From Hydractinia symbiolongicarpus (lineage: Eukaryota; Cnidaria; Hydrozoa; Anthoathecata; Hydractiniidae), in NCBI RefSeq assembly GCF_029227915.1, contig NC_079888.1, positions 16,477,001 through 16,541,000 of the forward strand: a stretch of DNA of 64,000 nt. Direction: 5' to 3'. Below are positions 44,370-59,100 of the stretch, one piece after another. A model generated the notes under the pieces. It was not told where the DNA came from. It worked only from the letters and a program-made list of their open reading frames with translations, and ran no database searches. Position 1 is the stretch's first letter, and every line of letters begins with the position of its first letter. The translations under genes and the position numbers were made by a program.

Positions 44370-47112
44370 AATATGTGATTCTATAAGGGCAAAGCAAAAA
44401 ACGACTCAGAATGTTCACAACTACTGGATATAGAAATACAAAATAAATGTCCTTCCACTATTTTGGTTTGTTATTTTCTATCCTATGAAGTGAATTCTCT
44501 TACATAATTTAAGCAGTTGACATATATATATAAAAGACGATAAAAAAATTTTACTGTAGTAGTTTTATTGTCATGATTTGGCCCATTTTGTGAATATCAA
44601 AATTGCAATAACTTGAGTAAAAAGAGGATTATTAATGTGAAAGTTGTTATGGGATGCTTTTAGATCAATAAGTAGTATAAAAATAGTGTCGCAACAGCTA
44701 TACTTCCCGAGTTTCAGTTTATCCATTTTAGGGGAGGGCGATGAAATTTTTCGAAGAAAATAATGGATTAATAGACGGGATAACAAAGAATTACCAATTA
44801 GTACAATATTTATTGAGCAAAGTGGTCTCATTCAAAACCGTGCATATGCTAAGAAAATTGCAAACCAAATGAGCTTGTCATTATCTTTTTAGGTTAAATG
44901 ATGATGACCCGAAAAATTTATATATCCCACAACTTGACATTATAGACCACCACTTATTTCATTGTGACTTCTCAAAGAATGGCTAAGTTATCTAAACTTT
45001 CAGCATTAACTATAAAATAAAGTTAAGGCAGGTAAACATAATAAAGTAATTACATGTGTAAACTAGTTCTGCAACATTGTATAAAATGGTATACTTTGCT
45101 GCACATATAGACAGACATATACAGGTATTATAATGTAGATACTGCCATTTTTAAATTTGCCCTATAATCAAGTGAGTATGTCTGTCATTTTATTGCGGAG
45201 AACTTCATTGATATATATGTTCACACATTAAAGGCTATTTTGCATTGCAGAAAATTTGGAAAACAACCTAAATGCATTAATAAAAATTATGACAAAAATG
45301 TTTACAGTATATTGCAGGATAATTTATTTTGTCCCGTAAGCAAGTTTCTGTGGTTTTATTGAAATAGAACAAAATAATTCAATTTACTGAAACAACAACA
45401 GGCAATATTCTACGATGTATTACTGGTAATATGTTGCTGTAATGTTAAATCAATATTTATTATTACGGAAATTAATACTGCTTAACTACCGTTAACAGTG
45501 CTCTAAAGGATTAAATTTGAAAAATCAGAAATTTTTGTTAGGAGTAAAAACTCTGTCATTGTTTATTATTTAAATTTTATAGTAACAGATTCTCTGCTAC
45601 ATTAAGTCGTTTAGTTATTTATGGCATTAAGATGTAAGTAAATTAAGTGATAAAGAAACTCATTTCTTAAAATGAAAAGTTAATCTCTATTTCTAGATAT
45701 CTTATATTCACTTTCATAATGTAGGATCTTTCACACATTCTTTTTAACTGAATATGGAATACACTTGCACACGAAAAACAGTTAAAGCATACCTCCAAAG
45801 GAAAAAAATACAAAGAGGGGGTAGCTGTTTACTTTTGTTGCCACAATTTGTCTATTCCTGTATGTAATTTTTTGTAATTTATTGAAAAAATATGCTATTT
45901 CTGTGCTTAAAATGAAAAAGTATAAAGTATAAACGATGGCCTACGCACCGTAATAACAAATCGTTGTAACGAAAGAAGCTTGACTGACACATGCAAATTA
46001 TGCAAATATGTCTAAATTATGGCATCATAATTTGTTGAATCATGAATTAAATCACGTAAGGAAATATTTTGTTGATAAAAAAATAGGAGATTGTTTTCAA
46101 AGGATATTACTAATTTGTATTTTCCAATTAATTAGTAATAACTAGAAACTGCTAATAAATGACAATGGCCAACAGATAAACTAGGGGTTGCCATAGTTAT
46201 TATAAAGAGACAAAATTATCCTTTTTTCCAAAGTTTAAGATCCGGTGTAAACTATTAAATAGGGTTAAAGTTATTTTTTAGCATTATCTCTAACAATCGT
46301 GAACTGCATGCTTGATAATGATTTTTATTATTTAAATATGATCAATTAAAGGGCAGTTAATTATTAATGGTTTGGCTTATTAAAAATTATGTTGGTTCTG
46401 TATATTAGGTTGATCAAATATAGTCCTTATCCTTTTGTGGTTTATCATAGCACAGAATGAATGGATTATGAGAGGATTAATGTATGAATGAATGAATGAA
46501 TGAATGAATGAATGAATGAATGATTAAATCAGTGAGGGAATACGAAATGTTTAAATCAAAAGAGATGTTTTTCATGTTTTAACCCTCAGAGTTTATTGAG
46601 TAATGAGTAATTTAGAAGTTATTAAGTTTTGCAGGCTGTACAGTTAAAAAAAGTCAAGATATTTTGTTTAATTTGTAATATAAATTATCAATTTTAATAT
46701 ATAATAATATAATGTCATTTATTTCCATTTTTATCCTTTCTAATTTTCACTTTTATATTATTTTTAATTTTTTTTTTAATTTTTTTACTTACTTATTTTT
46801 TTACAAGTGTGGAAAAGATAAATTTCTGTGAGGTGGAAATAGTTTTACCAAAGAGGTATAGCATCAACTTATGGTTGCTTTGAGACTGGAATTTCCTACA
46901 ATCTTTTTTTAATTACGGAAAACTGCAATCATTGCAATTTGTACACTGTTGTTGAAGTTAATGGGCTAATTTAAACGAAAGACCTCATTAAGGTCAAGTT
47001 AAATGTCTTTTGTTTGCTTATGCAAGATAGTAGTTGAAAGTGTTTCCAGAATTTTGTGTGTTTTATTTAATTATTAAGTTGTTTCTATGTGTGGGAATTT
47101 CAAAGGATTATC
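44370..47112. other. Intergenic upstream of FGD gene
   Basis: It contains a Helitron-like 5' end on the minus strand at 45139 (TCTACATTATAATACCTGT) with a short TCTG run but no clear 3' hairpin, and a (GAAT)n tract at 46484-46522. AT-rich otherwise. A weak acceptor-like AATTTCAAAG lies just before the FGD start. Confidence 0.45.
46484..46522. repeat. (GAAT)n microsatellite
   Basis: About ten tandem GAAT units, pure. Confidence 0.9.
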
Positions 47113-50100
47113 ATGGTATTTGATAATAATTCCGATGCTGGTTTTATTAAACGAACTTTTCGAAGAAGACGTTATCAAACAAAGTCAATGCAGGATGGAA
47201 GTAATACCGCATCGATCAAAGTATCAAAAACAGAGAAACAGAAACGATCTTTAACTGTGGAATTAGATACTGATACATTTGTAATTGTCAGTAGTAGTAA
47301 GAATGAAAAAATTAAAAGAGACCTGGAAAAGAAGTTGTCATTGGAGCCACCTAAACAGTTTTTATCAAGTTGGAGTTTCCATCACTCAAAACACCACACA
47401 AGAGATACTGCTAAATTTTATTGTGAAAGCGAGTCAGTAACAAAAAGAACATTGAAAGAATCAATGACAAAGCGAGAATACCTGTGTCGTTCATTGTCAG
47501 CAGAGCTTCTTGCAAAGTTAAACGAAGATCGTAAAAATAACTATGGTGATAATATGGGAAACATTGATGTTAAGTTTTTATCCCCTCAATACTTACCTAA
47601 AAAATCTAATTCCTTAAAAAAATTCAAATCAGCATTTTCACATAAAGGATTAAACCGAAGTCGGTCAGAAGAAATATGCAAACAATATGCCTTGAGGCAT
47701 CTGAACTACCAGGAAACAAAGTTAGTTAAAGGGTTAATTAAAAAAAGAAACTCTGTTCCGGAGTTGTCAGTAAACGATGAAGATAATGCAAAAGTTATCA
47801 TCACTCACCACCAGGTATATATACCCTTCATTCAAAAAATATCCTTGTTGTCTAATTAAACCATAGCGCCTCAAAAATGTTTATATTTAGATAGCAAATG
47901 CAATTATAAAGCGTTATAAAAGCCTGATAATGTTGGCCATGTAAATAATAATAATAATGTCGAAATAAAATTTGCTTTTTTGTTTATTTGTTTATTTTTG
48001 CAACATAGAAAGGTTGTCTTTTTATCACACTTTATTTTTTGCTCGTTTGTTTGTTTTTATTAAATCAAAAAATACGTATTTCTGAAAATACACATTTCTA
48101 AAAATACGCATTTCTAAAAATAGCTGCATGAATTGAAACGATTTTCATTATATAGGAATCGTTTCATTATTTTTTTTACATCATCTCATAATCTTATTAT
48201 GAAAAAAATTAAACGTTTAAACTTTTTTTCACGAAACGATTATATAATTTAATACGAAAAATGAAACGATTTTGAAACAATATTGTAAAAAAAAGTTTGA
48301 AAGGATTTGATACGATTGTCAAAATATCGAAAGTCAGACGATGCTAAAGGTGCATGATGCATTATTGAAACGAATTTTGAAATAAATGGACTAATTAAAA
48401 ACCTATTAAACTTGTGAAATATAAACTTGTCTTTTCTTTAAAAAGTTGCCGTAATCATAATCCTAATCGTAATGACAAGAAAATGTGTATATGAAGTTTT
48501 AAAGTTGCCGTATGTCCTTCTTAAATGACGAGAAAACGTCCCTGCGAAGGTCTTAAGTAGCCTTATTTCATTCTTAAATGACGGGAAAACGTCCCTGCGA
48601 GGCTTCAAAGTTGCCGTATTTCATTCTAAAGTAACGAGAAAACATCCTTGCAAAGCTTTAAAGTTGTCGTATTTCATTTTAAAATGACGAGAAAACGTTC
48701 CTGCGAAGCTTCAAAGTTCCCGTATTTCATTCTAAAATGACAAGAAAACCCCTCTGCGAAACTCTAAAGTTGCGGTATTTCGTTCTGAAATCTCGAGACA
48801 ATGTGCCTGCCGAGCTCTACAGTTGCCGTATTTCGTTCTAAAATGACGAGAAAACGTCCCTGCGAAGCTTTAAAGTTGCCGTATTTCGTTATAAAATAAC
48901 GAGAAAACGTCCCTGCGAAGCTCTTAAGTTGCCGTATTTCATTCTAAAATGTCGAGAAAACTTTCCTGTCAAGCTTTAAAGTTGCCGTATATCATTCTAA
49001 AATGACGAGAAAACGTCCCTGTGAAATCATTGATCCAATTAAAACCTATTAAAAATAAACTTGTAAAATTGAGTAATTTTTCTATTCAGTTTATTCAACC
49101 ACTCACTTGATACACTAATAGTTTTAAAAATACGAAATTCTATTTTTTAAAATAGAATTTCGTAGGTTCTATCTTTAAAAATAGAATTTCGTATTTTCTA
49201 TTTTTAAAAAATACGAAATTCGTATTTCGAGAGCATCACATTTTGTACAAATTTCACAGACTGTTATGAAAAACTTACATTCTGTGTGAACTTAAGAAAT
49301 TCATAAGATCACTACTACTAGGGTTCTTAGATCCCTAAATTATATTGACAAGTGGGATGTTGTAGATTGAATGTAGCTAGTCTGATATATTGTATGGATA
49401 AAATTTAACATCCAAATATAACTATTTAGCCTAATCTTTGACCTAAAGGTAAATAAATGCATAAATAAATTGTTGTTAACAAGTAAATGATATAGGAAGT
49501 AGGAGTTGGATCAAAAGTTCAATGGATGGCTGTTGTAAACGGAATTAAAGCTCCAAATAGTGCATTAAAAAAATATAATGAGGAAGGCATTTTCAACAAT
49601 TTTTATTTTTGTTAATTTGCACAAACTTTGCTATGATTTTTAGCTTTAGTGGACAGACTTAAAATTTGTCACAAGCTGGTTTAAAAGTCAGATTAGACCT
49701 AAAGTGTGTTTTTTGTATCATTATTTCTCTTTTAGTTGTGTAACGTGATGTGTAAAAGAAACTGCAATTCTCACATAAAAATTCAGAAAATAACCTTTAA
49801 TTGTGTGGCCAATATATTAGTTGCCATTGCCAACCTAAAATTTAATAGTGTGAAATGAATTACATCACAATTATTGTGATAAAAAGAAAAAAAGTGGGGT
49901 TGTTTTAGTTTCACTTTTCTCTTGGTTTATTTACTTTCGCTTTGAAAAAAATAATCATCTTCTATAATTGTTTTCCTGTTGATAAAGAAGATTGACATCA
50001 TTTTATAATTCCAACAATGTTATGGTTTTCTATATCTTCTGTTTTTTATGGTATAGGTTTTTTTGTTAGTTTGAATGTCATGGAATATTTTTTTTTATAT

Positions 50101-53100
50101 ATTTTGGCCTTCTTTTTAACAAATTAGAGTGACACACCTGGCCTCATTCCCAGGGCATCTTGTATATTTTCTTATCTTTTTGACATCAGAATGCTGATAC
50201 GAAAATAGTCACATAATTGCGTCACATAATAAAATGGCGAATAAGCTCTAGCATGTTTTTTTCCTAATAAAAAATCAAAGTAAGACCAAATAGAGAGAAA
50301 ATCAACTTGTCTTCAAGTGGCGAGCTTTAATTTGTAGCTTTATGTAGAGAATGATGTTATATGAGATTACTAGCTGAGAGACCTGAGTCTTTTATAGACA
50401 AAATAATTTAGAAATTGTTTTTTTTACAAAATGTATATCACACGTTTTACGTTATTCATATCAGGTTGTGGTTAGGAAGCATATTTTATTACTTTATATA
50501 TTTTAATTAGCACAAAAAATATGAAAAGCCAGTAGGTTAACCGTCAGAGTCATTTTATCATTGAATGGTGTACTTCAGACCAATCTGATAAAACATAATT
50601 TTGCATGAGGCATAAGAAAATTAAGCAGTCATTTTGAGGAAGAATTAAAACCTGTAAGCAAATATTGAAAAGGTAAGAAGATTTTTGGTAAAATGATTTT
50701 TGCTAGACCTATAGACATGCTATATGAAGAAATTTGAGACAAATCGCACACAATCTTATTTTAAGTCACACTTTGATTGAGTGCTCAACCTGGCTTATAA
50801 TTAAATCCAGAATCCACTAAAGATATAGTGGTGGCTATCGAACAGCTCACCACTGCAATATATTATCTCAAGCCAAGCGAACATAAGTTTAAATCAGGTT
50901 ATATAGTTTTCATTTTCAGTCCCATAATTTCAGCAAAAATTAAAATATTGCCTTGAGATTTGGTTTCATATGGTTTTAGGCTGGTTTGATAAAATTAAGC
51001 CAAAAAATAATTCTATTACCATTATACTTTCTGAGTTCCAGAATTTAGCCCTTTTCAGATATGCTTATAAGCTGTTTTAAATGGCATATTAATTTTGACT
51101 AAGATACAGGTTCAGATAATAATAAAAGCAATTTTAACCTTAGAAATAGGTCAGATAAGATTTAACCTAAAATTATACCAGTCAATTATGCCACTAAACG
51201 AAAAATTTAGTTGCAAGAAACATATTTTTGCTGATATATTTTTGTGATAGGATGCTCTTATGATGAGAATACTGAATTAATCTTTGTGATTGGTTTGGCA
51301 TTTTGAATATTTATTAAGCCAAATAATAACAAAAAACATAGAAGTATGTGTCAAATAAAAAACTTTTTTTGAACAGCAGCAGAACTTTGATATAAGCTCT
51401 AATTGTGCGATTTTGTGGAACCTAATTTTGGTCAAGAAATAATTTCTTAAAAGATTTTTTCCCAACATTTTTTTCTCCTGAGGTAGTACACAATACTTTG
51501 CTCTTGATAAAAATGTTTATTAATATATATTTTAAAAATATTAAGCCAGTAAGACGTGATATAGTTAATTCAATTAACAAATTAGGTCGAATGTTACTTT
51601 TAATTTTTAAACCTGTTTAACACGTTCAATAAATTTTTTGGATTATTAACGTTTTAAACAAAAATAACCCTTGTTTTTGTATATCTAATGTGTGTGCGAT
51701 AAAACGTGAGCTTGTTGAGTCAAAAATAAAAAAAGGTGTATAAAGGTGTAAAAAGGCTATATGGTGTTTTAAAAACGTCATTAGAAAAAGAAAAAGCAGA
51801 ATTTAACAATGAATAGGTGAATTTTAAGGAATGTCAAGGCCACAAAGTTCTGATGAAAAATCATAATAAGAAAGCAACTTTAGGATTCATACAGCAAAAT
51901 CTTTGTCATCATATAAAAGCTGCAATGCAGACACAGATAAGAATTTACAGAAAGTGATAATTCTGAAGTTCAGCCAAAATGAGTAAAGAATATAAAAAAT
52001 GTTAATATAAAGTTAAATTTTTGCCCATTCAGAGATTATGTAGCTATTTGTAAACCTTAGAGAACTAACGATGTGTTTAGTCTAGCGAGCAAATCATTTA
52101 CCAAATTCCAGGTTTCCTCTAATTACATGTTTTGCAACGTAATGCTTGCTAGGCAACCAATTCAGTACATTCACATAACTAAACGATTTGAATTTCAAGT
52201 AAACAGCAGTTTAATAACATGATTGTGTATTTACACATTTGGAAAACAATCGGAAGCAATATGTGAGCAGTTTGTATTCTGCGTATAAGATGAATAAAAA
52301 CAAACTTGGTGCCTATATCTGTGATGTGAAACGCTAAGCTTACTTAGCTCTGCAAGCTTTTATACAAAAAGTGGCCTCCTCCATGACCATGTTCATCTCG
52401 CTGTCCCAACACCTGCTTTTCTTTTTCAGTCGTTCATCTATTTAAATACCATTGGTCTCAATTTATTATGACCAATCATGACAGGCTTTACGTCATGACC
52501 AGTTTTACGTCTTAAAAAATATTACCTACAAAAAATCTATTACAAACGTCTATCTGCAAAAATTGTTAAATTTTTGTCCACTTGTTTAAATATCTACTAT
52601 TGAAAATAATTACCATTATATACATATTTAATTTTTGATCATCGTGAATACTCAACACTTTTGTTTGACAATGTGCACCATCCTAACAGCCAGGCAGTGA
52701 AAGGTCAAACTATTTACGTATAGTAATGTACTAGATTACATTTCTTTTTTTCTACTTTTAAAAGTTTATCAAAGGTCAGAGATTATAAAGAATTTTTCTG
52801 ATGTAACTTCTGTTTTGTTGGGTTGGTGTAATTGCTGCAGTTGTTCAGTTCTCATATTTATTTTTCAAACAGTACTAGATGAAAACCAGTTATGTATATT
52901 AAATATCCATGGTATTCTAATTACTCCTCTATTATATATCTATCCTTCTTTTATGTTTCAATCTTATTTGTTCTATACATGTGCCAAAGAGAGTATTATA
53001 ATTTATAGTGACACTTTAGACATGCTATTAATTTTAATGATTTAAACGAACTTCCAAGGTGTTGCTTTCAGATCAGAGTTTTTACCTGTTTGAATTGTTG

Positions 53101-56100
53101 CTGAAAAATATTTTATGCAATGACGAGGTTGAGTATCAAGAAAGAAAATGTAGGATTTCATGGAATTCTTCATCAGGTAAAAAATGTAGGCCTGCACTAA
53201 TAATAGTTATTAGAAATCTAGCACTGCATTGTAGATGAGAAATTGAGAGATGTAAAGTTTGAAGTGTAGAAAGTTAATTAATTGGTTGATTTTATTATGC
53301 TTTTGCAATAATGTCTTCATAATACATAAATCTGAAAATATTACTAATAACAGAATTAAAAAAAATGAGAAATGAAGTTTTTCCACTGTATGAAATAAAG
53401 TTTTTCCACTGTATGCATTCTACATTTTTCAAAGTTTTTATACATTTTGTCTGAAACCAGCAAAATTTTAAGACCATTAATTCTAGACTAAGTCGACATT
53501 TTTAAACCGAAAAACACGTTTAAGGCAAACCCAAATAGCCTTAAGCTGTCCTCGATACTATCTGCCACTTTTTTTTATTGTTGTATTAACAATAAAACAC
53601 TTTGTATACAATTCTCCCTTTGAAGATACAAGAGACAATAGATATAATCATTTGTGAATAACAAAACAAAGTCTTTGCTGGCTGATGTTTTAATGTTAAC
53701 AGTATCAATAAAATAAATTACATTCACTGCACTAATTTTTAATTTATAAAATTTGGTACCCATGAAATATTTTTCTAGCTATTTTTTGCATAATTTAATG
53801 TTTTTCCTAATAAAATTCCTAAAAATTAATTCACACAAAAATTTTGACCTAAGAATATTAGTACCATTAAAGCAGAATATTAGTAAGAATATTAGTACCA
53901 TTGACGTACAGACACCTAAAGGTTCTAACATAAAAACACACTGCGCAACTTGAGTACTAAAACATTGTGTCTGTAAAGTCTAGTTTCATATTAATATTAA
54001 AAAGTTACTTTTCGTGCTTCTCTGTTGCACTTTTTTGCCCTTTCACTGTAATAAAATCATCTTCATTTTGAAGAAAAAAACAGACACAGTTTATGAGGTC
54101 ATTATACCCAAAGCAATAATATTTTAGTTTTGTCTCCATATTTATAATGCTTGTACCTTTCAGCCTAAAACGTGGTAAAAAATTGGGTTTGTGTTTTCTA
54201 GATTTAAACTTTGTAAACAAATTAAATTTTATTGAGAAGAACCAAGAAAAAATGTTTGTTATTTGTTATTTTATAGTTTCCATTTTTTCATCTTTTTCTT
54301 GTCAAAAGTTTATATTTATAAAAATTTATATTAGTTTAAAATAAATATTCTATGAATTATAAGCTTTCCAATGATATAAAATGACATGGAAGTCAAAAAT
54401 TTGCAAAAAAAAAAAATATTTGCGTGTTTCATGTATCCTTAGTGATAACCCTTATAACCTTTTCAGTTTTTGTTGTATTTTTAACAGTAAGGGTCTCGGT
54501 TGTTTGCATGGAGCTCACTGCGTTCGGTCCATGACGTCATAACCTTGGTCGCTATTTTCCTGTAGCGCCCGGCTAATTGGTTTATAAGTCATTATTACAT
54601 TAACACATCGGTGTTTTTGCACAACTTGAGATTTAACCCACGAAGATTCAAAAATTATGCTCTGTTACAAAGTAGTAATTATTGTTTAGTTAATTTCTGA
54701 TTGCATAGTGATGTGGTTTTAATAATATTTAGACACAGTTAAAAAGTTTACTGCATTAGACTTCCAAATGTGTTAAAGTTATCCTAACCGCCATCATAGT
54801 GAGAGGTACAATTGAAACATGCTTTATATGTCAGATAGAAAATATCTGAAAGCACTAAAAAAAAAGGAAAAGTGAAATATAATTATTTGTTTCGCATAGT
54901 TCTATGGGTCTAGGGGTGTGTTTTTTATATTTGATGATGTTTTGGATTATGGTAAATACAAATGTACATTCGTTCAATTTCTTTGACACCGTTTTATTAT
55001 TTTCTACAGTTGTTAAAATTGTATGTTATCTTTACCTGCTGTATAGAAAGTGAAACATGTAACGCAAGTTTTTTAAAATATAAAAACAAATTAATAACAA
55101 AGCATTTTTTGACACGTTAAATTAGTTTTACTCGTTTTCAGTGACTTCTACACACAATGGAAATTTGAGCTTTGTTTAAGTTACATTCAAATTTATATAA
55201 AAATTACAAATTCATAAAATTAGGTTAATTAATTACACTTTTTAGAGGAGATTTATTTCAGTTAATGAGTGCTCTCCTTTAAAGTTTACTTAAAAACATT
55301 ACTGCTAGTATTTTTCCACTGCTTGGTAAGATACTAAAGGAGAGACAGTTTGTGTCATTCTGTTGATTTTTTTAATTTAAGTAGTATTCCTAAATTGTGT
55401 TTGTTTGATAGGCTATTATGCAGAACCTACATCAACGAAAAATCAAACAAAAAATTGCAAAGCGCATGGTAACATTTGCTGCTTTAAACTATAGTCGACC
55501 AAGAGATGACACAGGAAAACCGTTGTTGCAGACTCGAGCACGCTTCTATTCACACCATGTAAACAGTCAACCAACTACTGAAGTACAAAGAACTTTATCT
55601 GATCCAGATCTATATCGAGACAGTTTAAAGAGGAATAAAAAGGTAAAAACTAAGCATCCTCTATCCCTTAGATTCTGCCTTGTTAATTCTGTATTGATAA
55701 CTGTCTTTGGAATGACACATATTCTGTAAAATCTATTAAAAAATTATAAAATAACAGCTTTACAGCTGTATTTAAATGCAAAGGTATTAGGAAATTTCTT
55801 TTCGAGTGAATGATGATGAATAATAACCTATCTAACCTGTTCTAGGATAGGTTGAATAAGGTATATTAATGACCTTTTTCCTATTCAATCTAGACTGTGC
55901 TAGTTCTGAGCTCAAATTTCTATGCATAAAGTTAGTCCTTATTACCTTTTGCCAAGTTGTCGTGTTGATCTACAGCTGGGATTTGTCCCAGGACACTTTC
56001 TCACCCAATTATCCTCCTCCATTCTTTCCCAGCTACATCAACCTTTTTTACCTGGATAATATCTTTAATGCTAAAATTTCTTACTTTGCTTCTTAGCTCA

Positions 56101-59100
56101 TCTAATTCTTTCTGTCTTTCAAACTGGTGTTACACACACTCCTAACCATTTTCATATCATTTCTTTTTAAACGGTCAAAATCTTCCTGCTTCACTGTAAC
56201 CATGTACTCAATGCTTACAAGCCTGATAAAAAACTGAGTTGCTACAAACCCATCTCCTGACCACTTTCCAACGACAAAGTCATATCTGACTTCAATGCTA
56301 CTAATCATAACTTTAGACGTTGATGCATTCACTCTCAACCCTTCTCTTCTAGACCTTTCCTCCACTTCTTAAACTTTTCAATTAATTTTAACTCTAAATG
56401 TAATGTAGGTTGTACACGGAAACAAGTCTTTCTTCATACACGCTCAAGACATAAAAAACAAAAATACAAGAAATTCATTCATGCTGTTGTACAGAAATTC
56501 TCTTAGCTAACAAGTCAGCTCATTTCATTTGATATTTCGACATCTATTAATTCTTCTTTTTGTATCTCTTGATCCTAATTCAAAGTATTGCTGAATGCAG
56601 TAAACAAAATGATAATTTCAGTCGAAGCCATTTTGTAACCATACTTTGTTCCAGGTTTTGTTTTTCGGCTACTTTACGCGGTAGAGTGGAGATAAACTTG
56701 ACTCAATCCTCCGCTTGCTAACTCTTAATTCAACTTATAAATCTGCTATAAGAACCAAATCTTTTGGATACATTAACTCGCATGGATACCCTCTTCTGAA
56801 CTCCATGGACAGCGCTTCTAATACTATAATATAAAGGACTAATTAGAAATCTGATGTACATTGTTGATTTAAATTAAATTCATCACTAAATGATTTTTTA
56901 ATCCTGACATTGTACCATCCTTTCTAGCCCCTAAATAACTCAAAGCTTAAACTTTCCTTTACTTGATTAACCCACTTCATCTCTTTACAGTTACTACTTT
57001 AGACATCACCCTTGCTCTTAAACAATCAATTATAACACTTGACTGCCTGTTACTGGGGATAACAATATACTTCATAATTTAATTTGCAAGACTTGTTATA
57101 AGTCCAAGTCTTGTATTTCCAGATGCTTTTGCTATCTCTTTTTTTAAATTAAAGTTTTTTCTGTTTTGGACCTGAAACCTGAAACCTAAAACCCGTTTGT
57201 GTGAAAAAGCTTTGTCAAATGCACCAAGAGCTTCATAAAAAGCCAGTGCTTTTTTTTTCTCTAATTACATTGATGTCTATTCGTGTCTAGGGTAAATTTC
57301 ATAGTTATTCAGGGGAATCTCATGATTTAACGCTTTATTTATGATTTCAAATTTATTGTTGTTTGATTTGTAAACAAATATTGAACCTTATGCACCCTCT
57401 TTGAAAGTATTTTTTTAAAAAGTTGTGGTTACATGGCTACTGTTATTATTTTTAAGCTTCATACAAAGTGTTAAGTATGAAACTGCTTTGTTCAATATTG
57501 ATGTAAAATATAACTGTATGAACCCTGGAAAATGTAAACAAAGAAAGCAATAAAAATAATTTCTGAAATTTGATCGTTGTTTCTTTTGTCTGCTTGCTTT
57601 CTTTTTTTGTACATACTGCCTAAGGATTTTTTACAGCATAACAGAATTGTATTGGGGCTAATAGGAAGATGTTTTTCAAGAAGAAATTTATTTCGTATGT
57701 GAGTCGTAGCAGATCTGATGTATGTGGTTATTTACATATAATATTTGTCATTACTGTTGGTTAAGCATTCATTTCTTTTATGTTTCTTTAATGTTCAAGT
57801 AAACAAGAATAAACGCATTGTAGCTTTGAGTTTTTTATAAACATTCTGAGGTTGTGATGTGGCAGAATTAATTTATTTGGTGTGTGAACATTTTGTGAAG
57901 ACCATTTTAAGACTCCAAAATCATTCTTTTAATTTTAAATTTTTTTTAGCTATTTAAATGCTTTCTTATCAGAGGTTTATTTTTTTATAGTCCTCGGATG
58001 ATCTGTTAGGTGAGAACTATGAAATTGGAGACCCAACAGAAGAAACATTTACGCCGTATACAGCAGTTGGGTCGCACGAAGATATACATGAATTAAAAGA
58101 TAAAGAAAAACAACAATCAGTACAGATTCTTCTATCAAATTTTGAACGTCGTTCGGCTTGTGATGTAGATTATAAAATAGACGATAAGATTAATAATGCT
58201 GAGGATAAGACAATGTTAAGTAGTAAGCCAGTACCGAAACCAAGACCAAAAAACACAAATGGAAGTCCAATACCTAAGCCACGTGTGCCATCAAAACCAA
58301 AACTAAAACCTAAACCTCTTGATTTAGTTGAGAATGAGAAGCATAAATTTAGTGTGTCACTCCCATCTGAAGTCCTCAAAAGCATTGAAAACAACTATGA
58401 TAGACCAACATCAAAAGTTATGGTGGAAGAAAAAGTTCCTGTCTATGAAGTTCGATCACCATCCAAAAAGCAAGGATCAACCAAAGTGGATGTGGTTCCA
58501 TACGCCATTGTTAAATTACAAATGGAGCCAAATCAAAAGGAAAGCCCACCCGTTCTACCACCAAAAGATGTTTCTTCACCAGTATCCCCAAAGTTTAGTC
58601 CTTTGCAGTCACCTACTTGTCATGAACAATATTTGGAGCCTATTGAAGCTCAATCTCCTGTAGTTAGTCCTGTATCAAAACAAGCACCAAAAAGTATGTC
58701 AGAAAAAGTTAAGACTAAAAGAAACAAATATAAATCGAAAACAGCAACAATATCGAATAGTTACACTGACGAAAAACCTTCACCATTTAGTGATGAAGCA
58801 AAAAGACGTCAGTCACTTCCAGATTACCTCCAAGACATTTCTTCTGTAGATAAAAACTTATCTCAAAAAAATCATTTGTATGAAACAGTGTCACCAGCAA
58901 TGTCTGACGAAGAGGGATGGGATTCGGATGAATTTGATGATGCTTCAAGTGGCGAAGAGGAGTTTACTGTCGTGAAAGTGTCTCAAGCTATACCAAAAAT
59001 GGTAAAAAGTGTTTCTGTTTCCATTCAATTGCAATTACAGAAGTTCTATTTTGACTGACTTAGAAATTATATTAGCCATGGCAGAATGAGCTTCTAAATC

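Noticed and set aside
47089-47112. Upstream start of the FGD frame
   Set aside because: The first codon there is GTG; the first in-frame ATG is at 47113, with an acceptor-like AATTTCAAAG between.
58170-58394. Minus-strand glycine/phenylalanine-rich frame
   Set aside because: It is the antisense shadow of the KPKP-rich FGD exon 3.
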